A DNA stretch of 34,536 bases from contig KB445798.1 in the NCBI GenBank assembly GCA_000320605.2, forward strand, positions 1,179,039 to 1,213,574. Direction: 5' to 3'. Positions 22,085 to 32,221 of the stretch are shown one piece after another. Both the position numbers and the translations under genes were made by a program. The notes beneath the pieces were generated by a model. It saw only the letters and a list, made by a program, of their open reading frames with translations. It did no database searches and was not told where the DNA came from. Origin of the DNA: Gelatoporia subvermispora B. Lineage: Eukaryota > Basidiomycota > Agaricomycetes > Polyporales > Gelatoporiaceae. Position 1 is the stretch's first letter, and the number at the start of each line of letters is the position of its first letter.

Positions 22085-25000
22085 ATGGTCGAGACTTGCC
22101 GGACTAATGCTCATCAGCACCCTGGCCTGATTCTCAGGAGAGATCCACGCCCACCGGAGATGATCGAAGCCGAGAAGAAGAATGCGGCCGCAAAGCAGGC
22201 GAAGGTTGACAAAGCTAAACGCAAGGAAGAGCACGAAGCGGCTACCCACAAGGAAGTCGCCCAGTACGAGGACAAGCTGCTAGAGGAGGAGAGGGCCGCC
22301 AAGAACAAACAGTATTCGAAGCCCAAGAAGGGCGTGCGCATTGACGGTGAGGACGGTGTCCCTTTCCCTGTATGTTGCTAGCGCACTGACGATCAGCTTG
22401 ACCTCTTATCGATAGCAAACGACAAGCCCGTTGAACGGCAGGATGTGCTGCCGGAGCCGTCCTCGGAGCTCACAGAAATACCCAGTGACAAAGAGATGGA
22501 TGTGGAACCGAGCGCAGAGGATGTGTCGGAGGTCGAGCTGCAGGTTAGGAAGGGGAAGAAGGATAAGCTTAAGATGCAGAAGGACATCAAGAAACTCCGC
22601 ACAATCACGCATGATCCCAAGGGCACGGGCGACAGCGAGGAAACTCCGAAGACACGTGTTGCTTCTAATGGAAGGTCAGTTAAACCCTGTTTGATCAGTT
22701 TTACCACCGCTTACTCATGGTTCAAACCCCCATGCTGACGACTTTATCACCGACGTCCACAATCTACTCAATATGCGGATCTCCCTCACCGAAATGGTGC
22801 TCCATATCCATACTGTTCTGGCCGCCATCAGCGATCTGTCCCCTGTTCGAGTGGTCGACGATTTTGTGAGGCGCATGGACCAGCAGGCCTGGAACATTCA
22901 CAGGCAGACTTCCAGCTCCCATGGCTCCCGTAGCATGCAGTCATCTGCCAGGGCCTCCAACGTATCTGGAGTTTCCAACCACACGGTAACATCGGGGACT
23001 TCTCACACCTCACGTACTTCGACCAAACGCGGTCGGTCGAAGACGCCTCCCATGTCAGGAACCACGGAAGAGCCTGATGCCCCAGCTCGTGGCCCCCCTA
23101 AGAAGCTCAAGGCAGCTCAGGCTGGCGAGTCCGCTCTTCAGATAACGCAGAAGCGCAACACGCACAATATGCAGGTGGCCGCTCCCGGTGCAGGGAAGAA
23201 GAAGCCGACGCCAGTTGATCCTAGTAACTCCGCCGCCGATGAGACTGCGTCTGCAAGGACTGGGAGCTTGCCAAAGGTATTTTATGTACCTTTAGAGGAA
23301 CTCGGCCGAGGCCCTGTCAGACCGCCTCCTCGTATCCTCGACGATAGCTCACCAGTTCTAAAGTTTTGACAGAGGGAGGATACCGGTGCCAATCGAGATG
23401 GCAACACTCCGAAGGCCGCGGCGGTCAAGAATGCCAGAGGTCAGGCCCTTGGTGGCGGCACAGTCAATTCTGATGTTCCCGATCCCGTTCTTGCTCCGAG
23501 TCAGCAGGCCAGGCGTGCTGTAGCATCACAGAAACCACGCTCCCCGCTACGAGAAGCTTCTTGCCCCCGACTCTCAGAGGACAAGGTCCAAAAGGTGGAC
23601 ACGGTGACGTGAGTGTTCCCTCCGGCGCGGGTAAGAATGTGGCTCGCCATATGGACGTACCTCAAGCTTCACAGAAGAACGCTGTGCCTGGATCAAAGCC
23701 AGCGGCAGGTGTAGCTCAGGCTCCCAAAATGCAGCAAATCACCAAGAATGTCTCGGTCGTTTCTGCCACTTCGAAGGCCACCCCCGCCTTGTCCCAAGGC
23801 AAAGCTGGAGCTGCGAACCTGCGTCAGCGCACACAAGTTGTGCCGCGGACCCCGAAGCCGGCCTTCGAGTTGTATCACAAGCCTGATGCACAATCCGGGC
23901 CATGGGACCTTGATGAAACCATCGAGCGTGACGCTGCGTATTCGAGTCCACTCAAGGGCAAGAAACAGGTCACAAGTGCCGTGAGCGTTCACTTTCAGCC
24001 CGGGGGTTTTTTCCGCAACGCTGACTCCCTATATTTTAGGGTATTGTGCAGACAAACGCCTACAGAGCCCGTGGTGGCAACGAAAGTAGTCTGCAGACAG
24101 CCCTTGAGCAGATGCGGGTATCCCTGGAGAACGAAGTTGCCAAATTGCCTAACAACAGTGCCAGTGCCAAAGACGCTCGCAAGGCCCCAAAGCGCAAGAA
24201 CGGAGCTCAACCACGCAAAGACATTTTTGCAGAAGCTGATGAAGCTGAGTCCGATCCTGAGAAGAAAAGGAAGAGGCACACTCAGAAGGATCTTCCGCAG
24301 GAGGTCCAGGAGGTGTGGAAGTTCATCGTTGCCACGTACGAGAAGTGGATAGGCGCGCAGATCAATCCTTTCGCTATCGGGGACGATGAAGCTTTGCCGG
24401 CTCTACAGATAATTTACGATCATATTGTCGGAGACATCTGCCCGTGCGAGATCACCACCAAGGATCCCGTGTATACCCTGGTAAGTCCAAATTCATATGC
24501 TACGGATACTAACTAATTCAGCATCTGCAGGCTAACCAACGTGCTTCTGACTCGTACAAGAACGGCATGGCGTCTGCAGCACACATGATGCTGCAGGCCC
24601 ACTGGGCATTGGAAACCGAGGTGGACTACTCGATTATGGAGAATCGCGTCTTGTACTCAGAGTGGATGATCAAGACGGGTGCCTTCTTGTACAAGGACAT
24701 CCAGGAAAATCCGAGGGATCCCAACAAGCCGGTGAGTCTTCATCGGTACTGTTTGATTGATGCTGTACTCACCTTAGCAGATCCTGTTGGGATCATGCCG
24801 CTCTGTCTGGGTGGCACGAGTGTTCGCAACCCACTTCTGTCGTGTGGAGAACACCCTCGATGTGCCCGGGTTAGGCGATCTTACTCCACGAGGTGCCCTA
24901 GCATTAGCCATGACTGCGGTATGTCAATATTTTTGCATGCCTTATATTCTGAGTCCTGACTTTGCATGTGGCAGGCCTTCCGAGCATTCCATCTCTACAA

Positions 25001-25631
25001 GCGCAGACGCATGCGGTTTTCGAAGGCGTTAAATGGTGTCGAGTTTCAAGGCATCATCGACGCCGCCGTGGGGGAAATCAGCAATGTGAGGAGAACGCGG
25101 GCTGCCATTGAGATCCCGGATGACGAGGATGAGGACGACGAGATGGTACCTTTCGAGTGCTCTGATGACGAGCCTGTGAGTGGCAATGAGAACGAATTTG
25201 AAGCTGACGGGGATGGCATTGAGGTCGGCGACGAGCATGCTGAGGACGAGGGCGAGGGCGAGGACGTCAAGGGCGAGGACGCCGAGGACGCTGAGGACAT
25301 TGATGAGGACGCCGACGCCGATGCCGAGGACAACCACAACATCGAGGGAGATACTGCCGAAGTCTACGAGGGCGGCGACGACAGCGACATCGAGGACCCC
25401 AATGGCCTCGATGAAAGCGATTATGAGGACCAAGGCATTTACGCCACCCATGATGACAAAAACTATGTCAACGAGGACCAGGACATCGTCATGACCGGTG
25501 CGTACGATAGTAAAGAAGAGATGTACAATGACGAGGAGGAGGAGGAGGAGGAGGAAGAGGAAGAGAAAGAGGAGGAGGAGGAGGAGGAGGAGGAGGAGGA
25601 GGAGGAGGAGGAGGAGGAGGAGGAGGAGTAA
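22085..25631 (+). CDS. Acidic-tailed hypothetical protein divergent from the Plavaka gene
   Basis: Starts MVETCRTNAHQHPGLILRRD; the NxxxHPGL opening followed by an Ala/Lys/Glu-rich helix is familiar from multi-copy agaricomycete proteins. Exons: 22085-22346, 22416 to about 22660, about 22701-23276, 23373-23980, 24040-24480, 24531-24731, 24781-24918, 24975-25631. Introns at 23981, 24481 (TACTAAC branch), 24732 and 24919 are canonical and phase 0. A disordered Ser/Pro/Lys region precedes a helical region (VWKFIVATYEKWIGAQINPF, HWALETEVDYSIMENRVLYS, DLTPRGALALAMTAAF), possibly DUF6532-like. It ends in a long Asp/Glu tract closing with 24 Glu codons after one Lys. One frameshift is needed near 23575, and the splice near 22660-22700 is unclear. 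Function unknown; perhaps a DNA- or histone-binding accessory of the adjacent element. Confidence 0.6.
25533..25629 (+). repeat. GAG microsatellite coding poly-glutamate
   Basis: Near-perfect (GAG)n interrupted by GAA, GAA and AAA codons; the reading frame closes with TAA directly after it. Length is likely to vary between strains. Confidence 0.9.
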
Positions 25632-26110
25632 TGTGAGTGCAACTGTCGCCACGCTTCTAGCCAACTAATGAATCTGCAGACGCAGCTTTGTGGACACACA
25701 ACTGTCTCAAGCTCTGTCATGACGTGCTTCGACATCCCATGCACTGCACCCTCATGTCTCTATCCTTTTCAGCTGCCCCTATGCCATCGTCTTCGCGTCC
25801 CGGATGCCCATGCCTCCCATCTTCGGTTTCGCCGTCTGCCCTCGCCTGCTACTTTCATCACGCATACACGCTTGTTACTGTTCTCTCGGTATCTCTTGCT
25901 GCGCTTTGTCATCTGCATTACGAATCTTGCTCTAATTCTTTAATTTTACGCTTTATCTCTCGCACTCATGTTCACTTTATTTAACTCGTAAAGGGACACT
26001 CCCAGACTTTAGTCAGTACTTGTAGACAGCACTCTCACTCTGCGTGTACTTTTGACGACATTATAAAACTTTCTACCTTTCGTATATTGAGTGTGGGCGT
26101 GATCTTCTGC
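25632..26110. other. 3' flank of the acidic-tailed gene, no gene seen
   Basis: Pyrimidine-rich plus strand becoming AT-rich (25,900-26,090). Plus-strand frames here are short and lack domains. It probably includes the 3' UTR and the terminal region of the Plavaka-side element. Confidence 0.35.
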
Positions 26111-26530
26111 AGGCCTCAAGTGACTTCGCAGTACTTCCCGCTACTTGACGGGCTCAAGTGACTTGGGCCGCTTGACGAACCCGAGCGACTTGGGCTGCTT
26201 GACGGGCTGGAGTGACTTGGGCTGCTTGACGGGCTCGAGGGACTTGGGCTGCGATGCCGCTCAAGTACCACCGCTGCTGCAAGTACAGTAGCTTCATCGA
26301 GCAAGTACATATCTTGTCGCCAAAAGACTATGGCCAGCCAAGTGCCAAAGCTATATTCCAGTCTGAATAAGTAATCGGTCGTTAAGTACTCAAATCCCAG
26401 CCCACGCCCAAAAGTCACACCCATATACCAGTTTGAATTTGAAGCAATCGGCGTCCAAGTACTCAAGTCGTGGCCCGAGCCCAAAAGTCAGGCAGGCAAG
26501 TCGCTCCAAGTTCAAGAGTGAACTTTTCGG
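26111..26530. repeat. CAAGT/ACTTG-rich tandem repeats (27-bp x 4 and 70-bp x 2)
   Basis: Four 27-bp units (26144-26251) are variants of CTTGACGGGCTCGAGTGACTTGGGCTG. Next come two 70-bp units starting at about 26353 and 26423 (ATATTCCAGTCTGAAT / ATATACCAGTTTGAAT, each later CCCAAAAGTCA). The block directly follows, on the minus strand, the point where the N-terminal transposase half breaks off. The Ser/Pro-rich minus-strand frame here is a by-product of the repeats. Confidence 0.75.
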
Positions 26531-26559
26531 ACTTTGAATTTACTTTCAGACTTTTTGAC

Positions 26560-27902
26560 TTGTTCATCCTTGCTCGATCACTCTCAAGACAGATAAGTTG
26601 CAAAAAGTAAACTTGTCATTTTGCTGATGAAGCTGTACGAGGAAAGCGTCTGCGACAATCTCCCCAGTCTGCTCCAGCTCAAGCCATCGTATCGGGATCA
26701 CATAATGTCCGTCCTCCAGCTGCGCAAGCTCTCTTACATAGAAATGACGGCCCTGACCGGTATCATACATTAGGCTGAGCATGTCAACGTTCATCTTTTT
26801 CCGGAACTTGTCTGCATGCCAGATTTCTGTGACTGGACCTTTTGGTATCACGGGATATACCCGCATTTCACGGCGAATTTCCGGGGTTGACCAGTCCTTG
26901 GCAAGAATGACCCGAGGGTCATTGTAGTAAAATATGTTGGCTTTCGGGGATGTGTATTGCTTTGTTGGCACACTGCATGTCTTGCGGAGCAAGTCTTGAA
27001 ATTTACGAAGTGATGAAAATGACAGAACATTACGCGCACCGATTTCACGCAAGATCCAAAGGAACACGCGCATCAGAGCATCGGTCACGCGAAGTCGAGG
27101 GAGGTTCGTCAGCACATCAAGAAGAAACACCTAAGAAATGATGTCTTAGTTATATTTTGCGGTGCATCTCTTCGGAAATACACACCGTCTTATTTGGATA
27201 TGGAAACCACTTGCTAGCGTGCTCTGGAGATGTCTGCAGCTCCTCCGCAGTTTGCTCGGCGTCTGAGAACTGAAATAAGGTCAGGGTCCCTGATTTGGAA
27301 ATATCAGTGCTTGGCGCTACGAACCTTGATCTGCTAAGACATCAGCCATCTCCTCATCCTCTTGCAGATATCGCTCCCACTCGAGTTGCTCCTCCTCGCA
27401 ATTATCTGGTCCATCATCTGGCTGTGTCTCTGGCTCATCTGGAATACCCGCATTCCACAGGGCCATCACATCCATAATAGTCTCAATACGCCGTCTCTCC
27501 TCTTGTGCAACGTCCAAACCTCCGTCGAACTCAGCACCATGGACTTCGTATTCATGCCACATACTCTGCTCTTCGGCTGACATCTCGGCTCTTGGACTAT
27601 TCTTGGATGCATGGGCGACCTGGATACTGCATGATTGAAGCTCAGGTGGACTATTTTCCTCGGCAGCCTCATCCCGTGCAAGTGCAGCTTCAAATGCTGC
27701 CATTCTTGTCCTCTGCTCGGAGAAGTGTTCTACACCAGCAGCGTGCACCTGAGTTTTCAGGTGACTTTTAATATTCTTTCGTTCCATCCACTGCTTCTCG
27801 GGAGGTGTGTGTGCTACACACGGAATGCAGCAAAACCGTTTCTTCTCGTTTCGCTGTTTCCTTGATGCACACTTTTCAAAGTCTAGCAGAGAAGTTGTTA
27901 TC
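26560..27902 (-). pseudogene. N-terminal half of the split transposase-like protein
   Basis: Minus strand: exon 1 (about 27902, or ATG at 27787, to 27325), introns 27324-27263 and 27185-27131, then 27130 onward. The frame opens with a C2H2-like finger (FCCIPC ... MERKNIKSHLKTQVH). An acidic stretch (EEEQLEWERYLQEDEEMADV, written as EEEQLEWERY and EDEEMADVL) follows. Next are WFPYPNKT, VFLLDVLTNLPRLRVTDALM, FLWILREIGARNVLSFSSLR, NIFYYNDPRVILAKDW, VTEIWHADKFRKK and VIPIRWLELEQ, ending at GEIVADAFLV. Past that point homology to the family stops and the frame ends near 26567. The first 360 or so residues are intact. In family members the next segment is the one found at 11.66 kb, so this copy is cut, not naturally short. 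The true start is uncertain: an upstream ATG at about 27969 fits a GTGAGA...CTCAG intron but not its phase. Confidence 0.72.
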
Positions 27903-28265
27903 TGAGATTAAGCAACAATATAGGAGTCTGGGGCCCTCTCACCGTCTGGAATTGGTCCTGCAAGGGGTGCCATGGTCACGGAAACTGAGCAGTTTGCTCC
28001 CAGGGACAGGGTGCAAGGTCGAGCTTGGCTGGTCGCAGAGTCTGTCACGCGATATTATCAGTATTTTGCGTGGCATGCCTCGCGTTCGCACAAGCTGTGG
28101 CTCATGCGGCCTTGATTCACGCGTGTGCGCACGCTGTGGCTCAGCCTCAATGTGGCCCGCTCCAGTACTTATAAAGCGAGAACATTGTGCCACTCACTAA
28201 TTTTGATTGCTGCCTTTTCTCTCATCCACATCCCCATCTCACACACTTCTGCATTTTACCTCAGA
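27903..28265. promoter_or_regulatory. Bidirectional promoter region of the split element
   Basis: This lies between the divergent transposase-like and accessory genes. A TATA box (TTATAAAG, about 28169-28176) is about 90 bp upstream of the accessory ATG, and the leader is CT-rich (28200-28260). A direct repeat, CGCACAAGCTGTGGCTCATG near 28088 and CGCACGCTGTGGCTCAGC near 28127, could be a protein-binding site. Confidence 0.55.
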
Positions 28266-29557
28266 ATGACCCACTCCCGAAGCCCAAGCCCCGTTTTCTC
28301 TGATCCTGGACTCAAGGACGCGATGGATGCGCCAAGCTCACCTGCTTACGAACCACCTCCATGTGGCCAACCTGCAACCACGCCCGGTAAACGCAAGGCC
28401 ACTTCAGACAACCCGGGAGCAAGTGACAACGAAGATAATGATCTCGAGCTGTCAGACGAGACAGGAAGCTCGGCCGTGCAGTCTTCACCACTGGTGGCCT
28501 CAAATTCAAGCACGACACCCAGTCTCAAGCAGCTGGGTCGCCATCTTGCGAAAAGAAGCAAACTCCGTCCTGATCAACTCCAGGAAGTCGATTCGTTCGC
28601 AATGGCAGTACGTGCTCCATTCTCTTAATTATATACAATGTTTAATATATATTTCAAGGCAACCAAAGCTGAGCGAGACGTTCAACTTCTCGTGCACATA
28701 CTCAGTGTCAAGAATATGCTCGAGAAGATTGTCGTTGAGCAACCAAAGTTTGAAGTTACAAAGTATCTTGATGTGAGAAATACTGATCCTCGGTTCCAAC
28801 AATACCAAGCTGACACACGTTGCTAGGATAACATCAAGAGAATCGCATTGGGTGTTCTGCTGTCCACAAACATCGCAAGTTACACCGGCCCCGACACTAT
28901 GACTCCGGTTGAGGAGCACCTGAAGCGAGACCGTTTCGGCATGCCACCCAACATTGAACGAAACACCGCGGACTGGAAGAAAGTAATACAAAAGATTCAA
29001 TACCATCAGATGCAGATCCGGGCTCACTTCAAGAGGCTGGTAAGTCGTGACAGCTGTGTTATACCCTATCGACATGTCGCATTCAACGCACAATCACAGA
29101 TCGAGGCAAGCGTCGAAGATAAAGATCCTGCGCAACATGACACGGTTTTTGTTCTGACAAAGGCTATGGCTGCAGGCGCATGTGACATCACCATTGGTCT
29201 CTGTGCCCGTGTTGCACTAATGGTGAGTTGTCTTCTCTGCAGACAATGCTTCGTTGACACCGGCTGCCAGCGACATGTGTATATGAATGGAAAGCCCGAC
29301 AAGGATTTCTGGCCCAAAGTCAACGAGAGGCTCGCGTCCATGCGCAAGTCGGCTAAGGGAAATAAGAAAAAGTTCTCCAGGCAAGTTCTTCACTTCCTTT
29401 TTGCTCGCGAGAAACTGACTGGACGTTGTTCAGAGGCATGGTTCATTACTTGACCAAGGATTGTGAGGCGCACGGCATCATGAGCGCTGACGAGGACTGC
29501 GATAATGTCGTGCAGACGAAGTTCCAGCAAGAGATTGATGACGCGCTCGAGAATTGA
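28266..29557 (+). CDS. Intact accessory protein (341 aa) of the TIR element
   Basis: Six exons: 28266-28607, 28659-28772, 28827-29039, 29100-29222, 29271-29380, 29434-29557. All phases close and there is no internal stop. Introns are 48-60 nt; the last is a GC-AG intron (GCAAGT...CAG). The N-terminus is disordered and Ser/Pro-rich (MTHSRSPSPVFSDP) with a basic patch (GKRKA). Next is LAKRSKLRPDQLQEVDSFA and a helical domain with LLVHILSVKNMLEKI, LGVLLSTNIASYTGPD, ITIGLCARVALM, DFWPKVNERLASMRKSAKGN and GMVHYLTKDC. I recall this pattern (KRxxLxPEQxxxVxxFA plus helical domain) as a multi-copy agaricomycete family of unknown function that occurs near transposases. Placement inside the proposed TIR and head-to-head with the transposase gene suggests a nuclear DNA-binding or regulatory helper. 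Confidence is high for gene structure, low for role. Confidence 0.82.
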
Positions 29558-29716
29558 GCTGTAAATGACCCGTAGTATCCTGTAATTTGACGCTATAACC
29601 GAATACAAATCATTTTTTGCATCTTTCTGTTTGATGGTCCGAAGACGGCTATGAGATTACTATGAGCTGCCCAACAGATCCGATAGCGCGTGCATCAGAC
29701 ATTATATTCTACCACC

Positions 29717-29736
29717 TAGACGTATGTATTTACATG
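29717..29736 (-). repeat. Right 20-bp terminal inverted repeat (proposed)
   Basis: TAGACGTATGTATTTACATG. Its reverse complement matches 8494-8513 at 18 of 20 positions. It lies about 160 bp beyond the accessory gene's stop codon. Confidence 0.55.
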
Positions 29737-30555
29737 CGGGGCCCGTCTCGTAATAAATGCGAGACACAGATTATATACACAGGCGAGGGCGAGAGGGAAA
29801 TAGACATATGGCATTGATCTGGAGGAGCAGCCCGTGCTCAGATGTGCCCGGAATGTCGCCAACACCCGGAGTTGCCCAACGCTGTATTGATAGACTGGGA
29901 TATGGCAGACATATCATGACATAATTAATTTTGCTGTTCATACCTCTCGAGTGTGCCAAAATATATGTCCAAACCTCCCAGGACTCCTAAAATAGACACA
30001 TGAGCGAGCAATATAGAAATAAACATGCTGCTATAACAATTTTGCATTTAATACCGCATATGAAAAAACACGCTCGTGTAATGCGACAAAAAATCCACCA
30101 CCGTTAGCCACACCATTTACACGTTGAACACTACTTTTCGTTTTATACGTTGTTCAGAAATTACAGAGCCAAACCGAGAGAGAAAAATTTGACGGCGCAG
30201 AAGCATCGAGTATCTGGCAAGTGAGAAGGTTGTGGCTGCCAGCCACAGTGTGTAAAGTGGTGGCGTTCAGTATACACCGGCGCGTATAATTGTAAAGAGT
30301 AGCGTCAATTTCACCCACCCTCAGGTAGCGTGATTTCTCAACACCTAAAACAAGCATGTATTTTATGTTTGTCCACATGCGTACAAATTCCGTAGCACTC
30401 CTATGGTGTGTATGATTTACTGGGTCACCTCTATGCACGTGTAATTCGAACATGTGTACAAATCTATATATGTCATGATATATTGCCCATACTGGGACAT
30501 CTGCATCTCAGCTCGGAATCACTCGCCACCGAGCTGCCGGGCGCACCTCAGAGGC
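29737..30555. other. AT-rich spacer, no gene seen
   Basis: Outside the proposed right TIR. It contains a short inverted GTCTCGTAATAAATGCGAGAC around 29745-29765 and AT-rich sequence; frames are short. Confidence 0.35.
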
Positions 30556-30981
30556 ATGAAGTGCTCACGTGGAATTCAGGCGTCGGCATGTTGGCGGTGT
30601 AAACAACGGGATGCAAACGCCGCCAAGCGGGAGGCGCAATACTCTACAGAACTTCGCGAGGTCGCCGAGAGAGGGTCACAGGCGCGTAAGCCAACAACGC
30701 CGTGTTTTTGTCGCATCTGTGGATGTCAGACGCTTAACGTGAGACTCGCATTTACTTGATGGAATGCAGGCAAGTGGGTGGGCCCGGTATATACCCATAA
30801 CATGTTTGTATCCAGATGACTGACCTATAGTTAGTGCCCCTCATGCAAGAGAGTGACTGTGCCAAAGCAGCGAAGTCTATCGCCGGAATGGCAGGCCCAG
30901 ATCGAGGCCATCTGCGCATCGGATATGATAGAAAAGGCTAAGAAGAAGGCCCTTAGAGCTCAAGTGGCGGAGGATGCTTGA
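30556..30981 (+). CDS. Possible small cysteine-rich protein (109 aa, two exons)
   Basis: ATG at 30556; exon 1 30556-30738, intron 30739-30834 (GTGAGA...TGACTGACC...TTAG), exon 2 30835-30981, TGA stop. Phase closes. Cysteines cluster as CWRC (exon 1), then PCFCRICGC and, directly across the splice, CPSC, a spacing that could bind one or two zinc ions. A Lys/Ala-rich helix (SDMIEKAKKKALRAQVAED) ends the protein. I know no matching family. A similar cysteine motif (KCLVCRICHR) appears at about 31288-31317 followed by a GTGAGC donor, so the real gene may continue with more exons to about 31505 (…PAPESLASGDEDDVE, TAA). Weak support: no TATA box I trust, and only a single confirmed intron. Confidence 0.4.
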
Positions 30982-31195
30982 ATAATGAGTTGGCAACTGT
31001 GGTGGGCTTGCAAAGCTGACTGAGGTATGCAGGCCAAAGGGATCACCCAGGCTGAGAAGGCAGAAGCACGTCGAGTCAGTGATGCCAGATCATGCAGAAG
31101 TAATCAGATACTTACAATCAATTGCTATTCGAAGACACCACGGATGCCTAGTATACCATGCACGTCTCGCAAGACCCAACCGTGATCGCCTTGTA

Positions 31196-31276
31196 TGCCT
31201 CGCACACCGCAAACACTGCGGACACCATGCACGCCGCGAACATTGCAGACACCATGCACGCCGCGGGCGCCTGCAG
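31196..31276. repeat. 27-bp tandem repeat (2-3 units)
   Basis: AACACTGCGGACACCATGCACGCCGCG is followed directly by a copy with two changes and then a diverged start of a third. It produces Val/Gly-rich minus-strand frames that I do not treat as genes. (Unit given in part: GACACCATGCACGCCGCG.). Confidence 0.7.
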
Positions 31277-31509
31277 CGTCACAAATGGCAAGTGCCTGGT
31301 CTGCAGGATCTGCCACAGAGGTGAGCTATTGGATGCAAGTGCATTGTTATATACTAACCTATGGTGTCATTTAATGTGAAGTGCGATTAGCTAGGAATCC
31401 ATGCGCAAGCCCAGAGAAGATGTTGCAGATTAAATCTGATCGTGGCGAGAGAAATGGTGCCAGCACCAGAATCTTTGGCCAGCGGCGATGAGGACGATGT
31501 GGAATAAAC

Positions 31510-32115
31510 ATGCTTATAGTTTAGGGTTTCAAATAATGGCCCGGCCGCGGGCGGACGGCCAGGCACGGCAGCCCAAATAGACAGATAGCCATGCATGGAT
31601 GTTCTGAATATGGCCATAACGCCATGCATAGCACATTGGATATGGCAAGGATGCAATGCATGAGCCATGCGTGAAACATCTTAGCGTGTGACTCACGGTA
31701 ATCAGCGTGGTTCATGCATCAGCTTTTTACGGTACTGACAGTGTATCAATGCATTGTTACAACAGCTACAATTCCAGAGCCACACTTGTTAGGATGTATT
31801 ACACACCAGGCTGACCCAAGAGAACATTCAAACATTCACAGTCTCGCGCTGTCCTAAGTCTCGCATATATTTGTTGTTGAACACGCTAGGCAAACAAAAT
31901 CAGATCCAGGAGCGGACTTCAGCAGCTAGCAAATCGAGACAGAAGCAGGAAACAAGAGACCCAGAAAGTAGACGACATAGCAGATCACAATCATGATGAG
32001 CATCAGGAAGAAAGGTGCTGAAACTGAACGCTCTGTGATGAATTCATCCATCCAAACGAAGTAGAGATTGCAGGGTTGGGAAGCATGGTTGTAAGTTACT
32101 CTTCAGGCGTCTGCA
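31510..32115. other. No recognisable gene
   Basis: Short frames only on both strands; moderate AT content; no intron-linked coding segments seen. Confidence 0.35.
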
Positions 32116-32221
32116 CAAGATTTGATCGTGCACAATCATCGGGAGGAACCGGACAGGCGCCTCCAGTTCTACTCATATATTTTCTGCCCTGGACAACGAG
32201 ACACCGATGGGACACTCCCTG
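32116..32221. repeat. Second copy of the dispersed repeat at 3817-3922
   Basis: 106 bp, same orientation and length as the first copy and without gaps. By hand count there are about 25 differences, of which about 21 are transitions. CpG-rich stretches in the first copy (GTCGCGCAT) are TpG/CpA or AT here (CTCATATAT). Probably a mutated relic of an unidentified transposon. Confidence 0.65.

Larger units (their letters stand above)
8494..29736. mobile_element. Proposed large TIR element split by a ~14.9-kb nested insertion
   Basis: Seen: CATGTAATTACATACATCTA at 8494-8513 and its near reverse complement at 29717-29736 (18 of 20 bases), in the correct inward orientation. The left repeat is about 190 bp outside the C-terminal end of a minus-strand transposase-like gene (8704). 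The right repeat is about 160 bp outside the end of a plus-strand accessory gene (29557). The transposase-like gene is present as an N-terminal half (26.6-27.9 kb) and a C-terminal half (8.7-11.7 kb), same strand, collinear and without visible overlap. Inferred: one element of about 6.3 kb later opened by insertion of the 11.7-26.5 kb segment. Two truncated copies lying side by side is the alternative. Confidence 0.55.

Noticed and set aside
25029..25664. 211-codon Leu/Val-rich minus-strand frame resembling a membrane protein
   Set aside because: Exact antisense of the Asp/Glu-rich exon; GAG repeats read as CTC give poly-Leu.
26116..26484. Ser/Pro-rich minus-strand frame
   Set aside because: Produced by the 27-bp CTTGACGGG repeats, whose length is a multiple of three.
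29223..29242. A 20-nt intron (GTGAGT...CTGCAG) in the accessory gene
   Set aside because: Too short; extending to 29270 gives a normal 48-nt intron with a branch-like TTGAC and a better fit to the family (ALM|RHVYMNG).
31125..31316. Collagen-like Gly/Val minus-strand frame
   Set aside because: Arises from the 27-bp tandem repeat; no other support.
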